From a virus: a DNA stretch of 32,079 nt. The notes below the pieces were generated by a model that saw only the letters and a program-made list of their open reading frames with translations, was not told the origin of the DNA and ran no database searches. Positions 18,601 through 25,100 of the stretch are shown one piece after another. The DNA is taken from positions 1 through 32,079 of IMG/VR virus record IMGVR_UViG_3300028393_001577; one strand, written 5' to 3'. The first letter of the stretch is position 1, and each line of letters starts with the position of its first letter. The translations under genes were made by a program, and so were the position numbers.

Positions 18601-20528
18601 TACTTATTAACTGGGACGGCTCAACTTTAACCAGCACTGTCCAAGGTGCTGTTGTTGCTACAACTTATGTTAGTGGCGGTACAGCGGGTAGTGGATCATT
18701 TACAGGAGCAATCAGTGGTAACGTATTAACTGTAACCGGATCACCATCTGTAACCATTGTTAAGGGTATGATATTAACTGGTGGAAGTGTTTCAGCAGGT
18801 ACTTACATTATTGATACCGGTTTAACTACAACATCTGCCAATGGTACAGGCGGTGTTGGTACATATATTCTTAATAATAGCCAAACAGCAACGTGTACTG
18901 GCGGTACTGTATTCTTATTAACATTAAACAGTTCAACTGGAATCTTGCCAGGGATGATTATTAGCGGCACTGGTTATACAGGAAGCCAGTATGTAACAGG
19001 TATTACTAACACAACCGTTGTTACAATGAGTGCCGTTTATAACAGTACTCCAAGTGGAAGACTAACATTTACACGTAACGGTAGTATTATTGACGGTAAA
19101 GTAAGTTCAACGGCCGCTGTTGCACAAAGCAAATTAGCATTGCAATTGTCCACTGCCTCAAATGCAGTAGCACCAACACTAACAACAGTTAACGCAGGAA
19201 GTTTTGTTATAGGCAAGCGTTATAGAATTAGTAGTGTCGGGACAACAACCAACTGGACTATTCCTGGAAATGCTAACTGGGTAGGCGCAAGCGGTGCTGG
19301 AGTAGTTGGTACAATATTCCAAGCTGTCTCAATTGGTAGTGGTGATGGGCAAGCCATCGATATGGATGCGTTACAAGCCGCTACAGGGTTAAGTCAATAC
19401 GACAGCACACAATTTACAATAACTGATGGTTGGGTTACTGTAAAAACAGCTACAGATAATAGTACAGGTATACCTGCAACTAAATTAACATGGATTGCGG
19501 CCAATAGTGTATTGGCCAATATTAGTGGTGTTGTTGGCGCAGTTAGTGTTACAACTACACAGGCTATGGTGGCTAACGGTGATGGTATACGTAATCAAGA
19601 TATTCCAGCTACTGGCACTAGTACCAATTTACCGTCAGGCAACACAGCGGCCGCCAACTCAGCTACCACTGGAGCTGTAATCAGATCTGGTACTAAAGCA
19701 TACGGTGTTATTGGTGTTACGGCTACCGGTGGTAACTATAGTTTAGTTCAAACAGATAGTAACGGTGTTATTGATGTTAAAGGTATCAAGATTAATTCGT
19801 TGCCAACTAGTGGAAATATTTTTGCAATTTCCACAACAACGTTAGAATTTTACACACCGGGTAATGTTAAATTCATGCAGAGTGTTGGAGCTTCAACAGC
19901 TACTAATACATTCTATGGATTAAATGATTTTAGTCAGACTGGTGCCACATTACAAACTAAGACACTAACAACTGGTGCAAGTGGAACTGGCGGAACTGTA
20001 ACTGGTAATTGGCAATGGGCATCGGGCAGTTATCTTGATGCATCATTGGTTACTTTAAAATCTACTACAATTACTACAGGCGCTGATGCAACAGGCGGTA
20101 CTATACAAGGCACCTGGACCTTGGTTGGTGCAAGTAAATTACAAGCTACCTACGCTGACATTGCAGAATACTATGAAGGCGACAAAGAGTATGAGCCAGG
20201 AACTGTGTTGGTGTTTGGTGGAGACAAAGAAGTTACAACTACTGATGCAATGAACGACACACGTTCAGCTGGTGTGGTAACAACTAACCCAGCCTACATA
20301 ATGAACGAAGGCCAGACTGGTGTGCGTGTTTGTATAGCATTGGCTGGTCGTGTGCCATGTAAGGTAGTGGGCCGTGTTAAGAAAGGCGACATGTTGACAA
20401 CAAGCAGTACACCGGGCTATGCTGTAAAAGCAACTGATCCAAAACTGGGTAGCATTATTGGCAAGGCACTGGAAGACAAAGACAACGGCGAAGCTGGAGT
20501 TATCCAAGTAGCTATCGGGAGAGTATAA
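6648..20528 (+). CDS. Giant modular tail-fibre/virion protein (4626 aa)
   Basis: This is a very large Thr/Ser/Gly-rich beta protein, almost certainly on the tail or baseplate. Residues 1-45 carry the motif GNDGTGDSIRDSF..VNENFTE, shared with the next two genes. Four helical modules with a Cys-x-Arg-Asp core follow between about 355 and 1300. Residues about 1485-2070 look like a pectin-lyase-type beta-helix (VIFVEAGVYEEDYPIRL, then LNGGQIRS). About 2150-3720 is a long array of small beta modules. Residues about 3735-3880 form a better conserved block (EVLEETVGRVFYVTTDQNG). The last 125 residues begin YADIAEYYEGD and contain GRVPCKVVGRVKKGD, a compact C-terminal domain seen on phage fibres and spikes, perhaps a trimerisation or chaperone-like tip. 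GGAG lies ten bases before the ATG. Its role is probably host binding or glycan recognition. The number and order of modules should vary between relatives. Confidence 0.9.
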   Translation: MSRQEIDIGIQGNDGTGDSIRDSFRKVNENFTEIYAVFGAGGTINFTALGDTPDSYTNNQIFITNDAGTAILAKTLVGVGGVTIDQTSTPGTIKLIGSQSNLYADGAPRLGGPLNVNNLAIGNIPDPSDSLVASFNSTYASLGISTTIGKLAISKGYADSHYVGKGDGNQVIGALNIRSEPLSPEIADPNYDPTLTGNYLATEALPRKSAVYRGGDTMLGKLTLSDHPSPVAGFGTPNSADDKQAATKFYVDNEVFVSSTNLYVRTDGDDTQLKTPPGREGRNWAHAYKTISAAALQAETLQGLANLEPGPYRQKISYTISPNTYTSTVQSVGLTGGNSAVQGYVDAAALLTANKAFIQAETIAYINNKYVNVFTYDQVKCQRDVGLILSAIGTDLVVGTNFNSVQAATSYFEKQSSTVLSSQLIQTIDAINYARDQVLAFAYDSTSLTTYLNTVIDALNYDMVLNSNYQSLTAARYFPYAGTGLSITEIVGALGQLKLELANLAKINALTVDLAVTRYNNNINSMITVVQGGLEPTVSMVETSASSTAKKSARTLLLNNIPFVKAEIVAWLAANYPKLAYSQTTCKRDIQYIIEAIAYDQLYEGNSRTIYAGQRYWSNATRQIAYSELAATKGAYIYLKTLLQSVISNTSPAQVYQNSVIQYQNQTYTGGSSQANTIKNLVSLISGTTLAITATSSSTGITTTNSSDLTLGMVVTIDNTTPITVTGFSSKTGSGPYLVTLVIPTQTSIPVTNSSFTVAGNSNTSYNGTVTVNSATSTTVVLNYSIDPGVYGGGITTITPYFGGLTAGGTYYIVEIADSTHFKLSSSQGGNAASLTNTQLTTNVSWAGLLTINSPPTNTPPTYNAGAAPLPTVYGNVGSAKATAITNIITFVNNTYPYISNSPAITQINNLFKVMTDILAGSLANRTVVTITKPASTSSTNHSAAQLLLLNSTFIAAEVIGWIKQNYASLTYVDADGRDQWEKDIQTFVEAVAYDLNYTGLSGSTTAANQFWTSALVNGVTTYTSVIDPSEKAAKVASIGYAQAMSAYIIGNNAPVGLYQSQIPKTAIYASKSGVAPNILVTLTIPTRIVPIAVGSNVTVQGNSTVAYNGSFVVDASTASTVTLIYPTDPGAWSIATTTYFSIAQVTSGTYVDGAGAVTVMNAKWDRLVAVVDTNPPNLVTAGPDLTDSSYASTGYVAVRNVIIGNSSTVAQATTTYLNTKYKGGFSYNEATCRRDVGYIVDAMSIDLLTGGTYQSINAGKSYYRNASAKAVAIGTQNTETIDGIIYARTLALQVLNQTVATRYQVLSTQTSDVTKNANRGYTATATYSSASTVTLNVTSVSGTIKVGMTVTGTGFSAGQVVTAVNGNQLTLSAAANDIISGTPALTFTLTAITTFTNNYNTMLSIVQNGIGVAPTADFGTGIYTITFSNGGNGYVDQCPPGDYNILPGKILKGVNSSATANILSYAPGNGSNVDTITCQLLQPGFFTTSEELEYAESVGANQIVIFVEAGVYEEDYPIRLTSAVSIKGDEFRRTIIRPKDRISQSPWRKLFFYRDSVIDGMQIGPIDTSNDFVPTTLITSFSSKTSAGGGAYDVVFNIPTQTYKPSTSITYTVTGNTNLSYNGTFTCTASSTTQITLRYPSDPGTFSIATLTSINPLVTATISGTTGKITITLSSNAQASVDWLGYVFQSDVLDSNGKPGKAFVDSVSGNFMNCTVMYPFTQTGVASINYTNAYTFTVGETITQSGTSSSATGVVISATSTAVTYKVTSGIMNTTNGAIIGASSGAQASVSSISFGVLAPTSWHLYLTKNYGRHYLVDPLDVNSTPLNNKECDVFLCADAVRVNNLSIQGHGGFAMVLDPEGQIKSKSPYGQVCTSFSRSQNKQVFAGGQFVDGFTGRLFGQITTASADGFTLTVTGGLNSGLDIRAPQTPTAFFVKGGRYQVNTVSNYAQTFDVNGNIIGGSVQLNLGASTPWLGGAGQNINIEMAGNKSMLANDFAMINDLGYAILATNGGITEQVSTFTYYTWTSFWSLNGGQIRSVGSSSAHGTYALRATGYDVTEKPDSVSLAQNLAQTARIFNPTTLPQSSQGNAFYGNMNTTAISVYIYGYDYFPTQITELEIDHTLAGKGIVRYQINSISHTTVYVPVGSIGSNFAYTTATFATGSTSSNIITVNSNANIKIGQTVTGTGFTRNQKVTAVSLDSITVTLNGAPDSTPTGTLYFSDTITVGGSSLGGISSTFSANTANGLNYLASVGTLAAIRPSPALLIQGYLSKTGTGPYLVTFQILTQASSPALTAGYVVSGNTNSSYNGSYTATASTTTSVTLSYASDPGVFSSTNYTVIMPPSTTAATYLTKTGSAPTVNVTFTISAVTTLPLVGGQFTIAGNGNASYNGTFLCTGSTLTSITLRYTADPGVSSGSATTYNFNGSTISGPNVPFNSTALATTGGNTIILSNNATATGAGLTFSSNAGNDLTAYVTGLVNTAVSTFTYAGNAVPGGSATYSNLYQTLSSAIGVYANFNITVTPNFAGGTIGTIAGSGTQGAPWTATITGMTSTTGMVVGNTLSATAGTGTLFGGTPTTVIITSIASGTSITYAVVGGTTPTAGTVTSILTASAYTSATIGGQNVLLLTLSTSGSGGTSSTGLAAPLYDGQLIQLRVLQNFKFYEIDNVNPTRPSTAVQFTDNLGSIYRVLTYNLTEATNEILPANQAVLSTDQSFSYYLFQADTGNITKVDPVDGGTKTMGATPGDTRIAVTLFGPQSSIDQINKGTYAFAFGGKVHTISSYTPPVTTTIISGYNPTGSSTTTLVLGGVFTGTIANSSSTITSVSSFTGLVVGEAITGFGIPAGTTIISINTGTSTIGLSAAATGTGSGISFIYGSVGQPGAAAPITTGMVITGVGFTTGQSVSSIVSNTIASFVIADTVGTITVTSSTYVVGEAITISGTFGGTGSLVVGGTTYSSVGTSNLTAGVIFYVGKVNSATSIQLSSTYANAIATSPVFITSTTGTPTGLTYSRVSNTVVLTAGPSSTPSGSLTFTKSTVPYITLGATKYSITSTSASPITIIRPQSIGQVAATYVPTGNFTGNITSASTSIIGVSSLTNLSAGTSIAGTGIPGQATMIAVSTTSPSTINLSDASGLAVGNLITFDPTQTTFGGIPVAGQLNASSTFAGSGATGLSVTSAATYTAVPTKSSNGTGTGATFTIVKSGAGTAYASNVTITLVYGGAGYAVGNTITISGIHLGGSDVTNDMTFTIAGAVAQASYYVKTISTNAITIATTLGGTAITGISTVAATSTIASFAFADSAGTATVTSGTYTVGQAITVTGTFSAGAISGYVTGTTYYIGKVTSATSIQITSSFTKATASTPVFDLSTSIGTATPGATFTLTQSTINARTDNPIVSTSSTTAFTGTPTNGSATLASISSFTNLVVGAPISGTGITAGTTIVSLNTGASTITMSNQAGSAGSGSAQTITCTTNTVVLSAPATATANTQYLTYNNLSTSILVYTSDRTQYIKAGMTVTGNGFTSGQTVVSATASTSGAPTTTIVVSSSPNSTPFGVVGFTDLTSLTTPFYITLRIPDQAAAPVVDTFYLVSGNGNADYNKYVQCVASTTGTITLAYQTDPQSTVTTTYNPTGSLVSITAGLTIKVASSTGINIGDVIRGGGTGGFYAGQTVTGINADGVTLTISGNPAGTPTGNLNFTAPFQTVATTTITPIITGISRPMNGTVAQPLRAGYLQGAAAQITTRISTCRVTAHDLLDIGTGGYNTTNYPYQIYGNPYQKADQTKEVLEETVGRVFYVTTDQNGIFRVGRFFTVDQGTGTVTFSASIALSNLDGLGFKRGVTVSEFSTDSSMTNDASDTVPTQSAVRGYIDNRLGVQHSGATTPATALIGSGYMNLSGQLPMKGNMSMGGFTIGSMGLPILQTDATNKLYVDNVVNARDSFYKLKDTAATMQYNTVQSQIAVWGFTNTNNTGQAGAWTNASFASTSDLLINWDGSTLTSTVQGAVVATTYVSGGTAGSGSFTGAISGNVLTVTGSPSVTIVKGMILTGGSVSAGTYIIDTGLTTTSANGTGGVGTYILNNSQTATCTGGTVFLLTLNSSTGILPGMIISGTGYTGSQYVTGITNTTVVTMSAVYNSTPSGRLTFTRNGSIIDGKVSSTAAVAQSKLALQLSTASNAVAPTLTTVNAGSFVIGKRYRISSVGTTTNWTIPGNANWVGASGAGVVGTIFQAVSIGSGDGQAIDMDALQAATGLSQYDSTQFTITDGWVTVKTATDNSTGIPATKLTWIAANSVLANISGVVGAVSVTTTQAMVANGDGIRNQDIPATGTSTNLPSGNTAAANSATTGAVIRSGTKAYGVIGVTATGGNYSLVQTDSNGVIDVKGIKINSLPTSGNIFAISTTTLEFYTPGNVKFMQSVGASTATNTFYGLNDFSQTGATLQTKTLTTGASGTGGTVTGNWQWASGSYLDASLVTLKSTTITTGADATGGTIQGTWTLVGASKLQATYADIAEYYEGDKEYEPGTVLVFGGDKEVTTTDAMNDTRSAGVVTTNPAYIMNEGQTGVRVCIALAGRVPCKVVGRVKKGDMLTTSSTPGYAVKATDPKLGSIIGKALEDKDNGEAGVIQVAIGRV
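7711..10545 (+). repeat. Four copies of a helical Cys-x-Arg-Asp module
   Basis: Within the giant protein, approximate spans 7711-7985, 8329-8595, 9503-9795 and 10271-10545 encode related units of about 90 residues. Each has an AExxxWIxxxY-like helix, then a core such as CQRDVG, CKRDIQ, QWEKDIQ or CRRDVG, then an A(Y/I)DL-type helix, and later a Tyr/Trp-rich stretch. Copy three has lost the Cys. They are separated by unrelated beta modules, so the arrangement is interspersed rather than tandem. Confidence 0.72.
15080..17055 (+). repeat. GIPAGTTI-type beta modules in the giant gene
   Basis: Three units at about 15080-15270, 15884-16075 and 16858-17055 share a pattern xSSxTxxLxVGxxIxGxGIxAGTTI followed by a serine/threonine strand. 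A fourth copy lies in the separate structural gene at about 27008-27215. I recognise this pattern as common in phage tail proteins. Its fold and ligand are unknown to me. Confidence 0.68.
15388..16795 (+). repeat. Paired IASFxxAD module (two copies)
   Basis: Two related units of about 90-100 residues begin with the same bases ATTGCATCATTTG, at about 15388-15690 and 16523-16795. Both run ADxxGTxTVTS, then TYxVGxAIT, then YxGKVxSATSIQ. The first copy is inserted inside another module. The second is not in the same surroundings. Confidence 0.65.
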
Positions 20529-21283
20529 TGGCACAACAAACTATCAACACAGGAACAGCGGCCAATAGCAAAAACGGTGATCCGTTGCGTACAGCATTTA
20601 CTAAAATAAATGCCAACTTCACTGAACTGTACGCCGGGGGTGCAAGTGAGACACAGTTGACCAATGGTAGTCAAACAGTTACCCTAGGAGCAGATGGTAA
20701 CATAACATTACCAACCGGTGGTCTAATCCGCAATGGTTATCCAGGGCCTGCTGGAGGATCTGGAGATGGTTCAAGTTGGTTAGTAGCACCTACAGGCGGT
20801 GGCGGAGTTGTTAGTCCAGATGGCAAACAATACATACAGGTAGACAATGTTGGTCTATTCATAGGTACTAATTTTACTGCTAGTACTGGATATCAATGGG
20901 CCTTTGGCAATGATGGTGCACTAACATTCCCAGATGCAACTGTTCAAACCACAGCCTACACTGGGACAAGTACTACTAGAAGTGCAGGGTCAGTTGCAGG
21001 TGCAGGCACAGTTACTTTAAATTATAGCACTGACAGACTAGTCCGAGCCACAGCCGCAGGCAGTACTATAACCATAGCACATAGTAATATTGCTGTCGGC
21101 AAAGTAGTAGATTTAGTGCTATCAAACACCAGCGGTGCGTCTTGTACAGTTACATACGGCGTACCAAACGGCAACACCATTGGCAACACTTCAACGTTTG
21201 CTATTGGGAATGGTACTACCCATGTATTCACTTGCAGAAGTTTTGGAACAACAACCACTGACGTGTATGTCACAGTAGTCTAA
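20528..21283 (+). CDS. Fibre-like structural protein with shared N-terminal motif (251 aa)
   Basis: The N-terminus repeats the motif seen in the giant protein (GDPLRTAFTKINANFTELYA, residues 17-36). A Gly/Pro-rich turn region follows (GYPGPAGGSGDGSSW), then VSPDGKQYIQVDN and YQWAFGNDGALTFPD segments, which resemble peptide-like repeats of phage fibre tips. A C-terminal beta-rich domain of about 100 residues completes it. There is no catalytic motif. The start codon overlaps the stop of the giant gene (TAATG at 20526-20530), with GGGAGAG just upstream, so the two are translationally coupled and probably made in related amounts. The likely role is a short fibre or tip subunit docking at the same site type as the giant fibre (inference). 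Confidence 0.82.
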   Translation: MAQQTINTGTAANSKNGDPLRTAFTKINANFTELYAGGASETQLTNGSQTVTLGADGNITLPTGGLIRNGYPGPAGGSGDGSSWLVAPTGGGGVVSPDGKQYIQVDNVGLFIGTNFTASTGYQWAFGNDGALTFPDATVQTTAYTGTSTTRSAGSVAGAGTVTLNYSTDRLVRATAAGSTITIAHSNIAVGKVVDLVLSNTSGASCTVTYGVPNGNTIGNTSTFAIGNGTTHVFTCRSFGTTTTDVYVTVV

Positions 21284-21286
21284 TAC

Positions 21287-21294
21287 GGTAAATA
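21287..21294 (+). promoter_or_regulatory. Late promoter variant
   Basis: GGTAAATA ends 19 bases before the ATG at 21314, matching the spacing of the other late boxes. An AAGAGAG ribosome site lies between. It departs from the T4 box at its first two bases. Confidence 0.5.
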
Positions 21295-21313
21295 TACTAA
21301 AGAGAGCGCAAAC

Positions 21314-22102
21314 ATGCCAATTCAAACGATTAATGTAGGAAGTTATGCAAACGACGGGTCAGGTGATGACTTGCGTACGGCATTTAAGAAGGTTAACGAA
21401 AACTTTTCGTTGCTTGGAACTGACATTCCAATTTCCCAAGCATCAAACTTGGGTGTAAACACCATTGTTGTTAATCGTTTTTTAACTAAGACAGGCACTG
21501 GCCCATTTTTAGTAACACTAATTATCAGTCAGCAAAGTGTTATACCGGTAGCTAATCAATATTTCTATCTAACTGGCAACACGAATACACTGTATAACGG
21601 ACATTGGTTCTGCACCGCCAGTTCTTCAACACAGATTACACTACGTTATCCCACAGATCCCGGCATTTATGGAACTGCTGACGGTACAATTATTAGTTCA
21701 ACAGTGGGTGTTTTTAAAGATAAAAACGATACTACCGCAGAATTTAAAAGTTTAACCAGTAGTGATAACAGTATTAACATTGTTCCTGGCGTAAATATTA
21801 TCGATTTAAAAAGTGCGGCTGGAGTTGTTAACGACCCAGCACCGTCATTAGGTGGTGATTTAAATATTAACGGTCGTAGATTGATCGATACCGTAGGAAC
21901 AGGAGATGTGCAAACTACAATATATGGGATTCGTGTCGATGTACTGGATGCCATGTTTGCCATGCTGATGCAAACAAACAGTTTCAATATAGATATGGGT
22001 GTTGTTATAGGAAATTATAATAATATAGATTTAGACATGGGGTACACTTCATCTGGTCTAGGGCCATTAGTTAGAAATAATCTAGACTTTGGTATAATTT
22101 AA
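21314..22102 (+). CDS. Structural protein with shared N-terminal motif and one beta module (262 aa)
   Basis: Residues 1-35 carry the third copy of the family N-terminus (ANDGSGDDLRTAFKKVNENF). Residues about 54-119 are one copy of the KTGxGPFLVT...DPG module found six times in the giant fibre protein. The middle has GDLNINGRRLIDT, a strand-turn unit typical of fibre proteins. The C-terminus is rich in Asn, Asp, Ile and Met (NIDMGVVIGNYNNIDLDMGY). It is preceded by a late promoter variant and followed 25 bases later by the peroxidase-containing gene. It is probably a minor tail or fibre component. The short length next to shared modules suggests it arose by copying pieces of the giant gene or the reverse. 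Confidence 0.8.
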   Translation: MPIQTINVGSYANDGSGDDLRTAFKKVNENFSLLGTDIPISQASNLGVNTIVVNRFLTKTGTGPFLVTLIISQQSVIPVANQYFYLTGNTNTLYNGHWFCTASSSTQITLRYPTDPGIYGTADGTIISSTVGVFKDKNDTTAEFKSLTSSDNSINIVPGVNIIDLKSAAGVVNDPAPSLGGDLNINGRRLIDTVGTGDVQTTIYGIRVDVLDAMFAMLMQTNSFNIDMGVVIGNYNNIDLDMGYTSSGLGPLVRNNLDFGII

Positions 22103-22127
22103 TTGTCTAAATTGCCGGAATTAAAAG

Positions 22128-25100
22128 ATGCTTAATATTTGGACACAACCATCCGGATACACATTACCAGGTGTATCCGGCCTTACTGGAAATCTTGCAC
22201 TAGACACCGCAAGGACAACTTTTGACGGGGGTTCGACTTTATTCGATGCCGGAACATTCCAAGAACGTGTGGTTGTAAATATTCCCTTACCAATACTTCC
22301 ACAGTTTGGTACTCCAACACCTCCACCTTATGATGGAACTGGACATCATCCAACAGCACCATTACGTAATTCAGCAGGATCTTTATTTGCCCGTGCTGAA
22401 ATAAACAGTTATGCAGACGGCATATATGCCATGCGCACTGATTTACCTAACCCTAGAACTATTAGTAATAATGTGGTATGGGACCGTGTAAACGAAGGCG
22501 AAGAATTTGACCCAACTGGATACAGTGGATTTATGTATGCGTTTGGACAATTCTTAACGCACGATTTAGAATTTGCACGTGAAGGTCACACATTTATTCC
22601 AGTAACTGTTCCAGCAGGGGATGAAAATTTAACACCTGGAAGTTTTATTCCAGTTGCTCGAAATCAACTAGCACCGGGTACAGGTGCTAACGGTGTTCCA
22701 GGACGTACAATAAATGATGTCACAGGCTGGATTGATCTTAGTGTTGTTTACGGTGTAGCGTACCCACCAGGTGTAGCTCAAGGCCTAACATCATTTAATA
22801 ATCCTGTTATTTTGCGTGAAGGCGGAAGTGTAGCAACAACTGGTAAATTACGAACTTCTCAAAATGGTATGTACCCGCCAGTTGATGGTCAAGGCAATTA
22901 TATACTAGGTGATCCTCGAGGCAATGAAAATCCAGATTTATTAAGTATGCAAACTCTATGGTTAAGAGAGCATAACAAGATAGTTGACTACTTGACTGCA
23001 TTACATCCAACTTGGGACGGGGAAAGATTATATCAACGTGCCCGTGCTATTGTTATTGCTGAATTCCAAAAGATAACATACGACGAATGGTTGCCAAAAG
23101 TTATAGGTACTGTACCTGCATACGCAGGATTTAAACAAAGTGTTGATGCAAGTATACCTATAGAATTTTCAGCGGCCGCACTACGATTTGGTCATAGTAT
23201 TGTATCAGGTGCGCAGGATCGTATAGACGAACAAGGAAATATTACAGAGGCGCTGTCATTAGCTGAAGCATTTGGTATTCAAGGTCCTAACTATGAACGC
23301 AATGGCGGTGCAGACGGATTCTTGCGTAAACTGGCCGCGGACATTACAAATAAATTAGACGTACATATTATTGAAGATTTGCGTAATTTGTTAGACGCTC
23401 CTCCTGCCGCACTAGATTTAGCCGCAACAAATATTCAACGTGGCCGAGATTTAGGATTACCATTATTAAATCAGATGCGTACCTTGTTAGGTTTACCTGC
23501 ATATAAGAATTTTTCAGACATTACCAGTGATGTTACGGTAGCAACAGCATTAAAAAATACATATATTGACATTGATAAAGTCGAACTGTGGGTAGGCGGA
23601 CTAGCAGAAAATCGTTATCCTGGTGCAATGGTAGGTCAAACATTCCATAAAATTATATCCGATCAATTTGTTAAAATAAGAGACGGCGATAATTTGTACT
23701 GGGAAAATCAAAAATGGCCTACTGAGGAATATAACTGGGTTGCTGGCACATCTTTATCTGATATAATTCTACGTAATACCGATACTATTAAACTACAAAA
23801 AGATGCGTTTGTAGCAGTAGAACGTGCAGATTTATTTAATCCAACATTTGATTTAGCTACTGCAAGATCATTTCCAACTACTATAACAAATCCAACACTT
23901 CCTACATTTAAAATAATTTCAGGCAAACTTCCTGAAGGATTAGTACTCAATGGAGCATTTATTGCGGGTAATCCATACAATGTTGCTAGAACTACTAAAT
24001 TTACATTTTGTATTAGAGCACAATTAGGTACTGAAATTTCTGATAGAACGTTTAATATTGTTGTAAATGGTGGCCAACTACCAACAATTGTTACTCCAAG
24101 CGGATTACTTCCTGTTGGTGTGCGAGGGCAAAAATTTGCATTAGGAAAAACTGTAATAAATTATCAACTTAATGCGTTTGATCCTGACAACGAACCACTA
24201 ACATATTTTATTAGTTCAGGTGATGGCAAATTGCCGCCTGGTGTAACCCTACTACCGAATGGTTTACTGACTGGTATTGTATCACCGGTTCCTAGTGTTG
24301 AAGTACGCACATCGGGAGATGGTACATTTGACAATTCTTTTTATGATGCATCATATTATGATTTTGGCTTGAGAAGCTCGAGCGGTTATGACAGTTATAT
24401 ATTCGATACTGCTATTTTTGATTACAGCTCTCCAACCAAACCTCCAAAAAGTTTAAATCAAACTTACGAATTCTTAGTAAGTGTTTCAACGGGTAGTGTT
24501 ATTGTAAAACGTAAATTTTCCATCTTTGTCATAGGCGAAGAAAGTTTCCGTTCAGATTATACACAAATTACAGACGACAGCGAATTATTTACAGCAGACG
24601 TTACATATCTAAAAGAACCAATATGGATTACCAATAATAATTTAGGTGCATGTAGAGCTGATAACTATGTTACATTTGCATTGGAATGTTTAGATATAGT
24701 TGATAGTTATCCGATAATTTTTACTATTGATAGCGAAGAAAACTTGCCCCCAGGGTTAACATTTAATCCAGTAGGGAATATTGTATACCTAGCTGGCCGT
24801 ATTCCATTTCAACCATCTATTGCAAAAACATATACTTTTACAATTACTGCTTCTAGAAAAGGTGATGACGTACAACCTGCGGTCTCTACTAGAACTTTTA
24901 CACTACGAATTATTGGTCAAATAGACAACACTATTGTTTGGTCTAGTCCTTCTAACCTGGGCGAAATTGCGGCCAACTTTGTTTCAGATTTGCAAATAGT
25001 TGCAGGATCCAGTACTGATTCAAATTTAATTTACACTATATCGGACGGTAGTTTGCCGCCAGGACTAACGCTGGCCAGTGACGGAGAAATTACTGGCAAG

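Larger units (their letters stand above)
8826..21670 (+). repeat. Seven copies of an approximately 65-residue beta module (KTGxGPYLVT...SYNGT...DPG)
   Basis: Approximate copies are at 8826-9021, 9852-10045, 11389-11590, 13455-13650, 13698-13895 and 17339-17512 in the giant gene, and at 21475-21670 in a different gene two reading frames downstream. Each runs KTGxGP, then a VTxxIxTQ strand, a GNxNxSYNG turn, a STTxxTLxYxxDPG strand and a short Thr-rich tail. The sixth copy lacks the KTG opening and has DPQ in place of DPG. The mixture of close and divergent copies implies duplication and movement of a discrete module. Confidence 0.78.
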
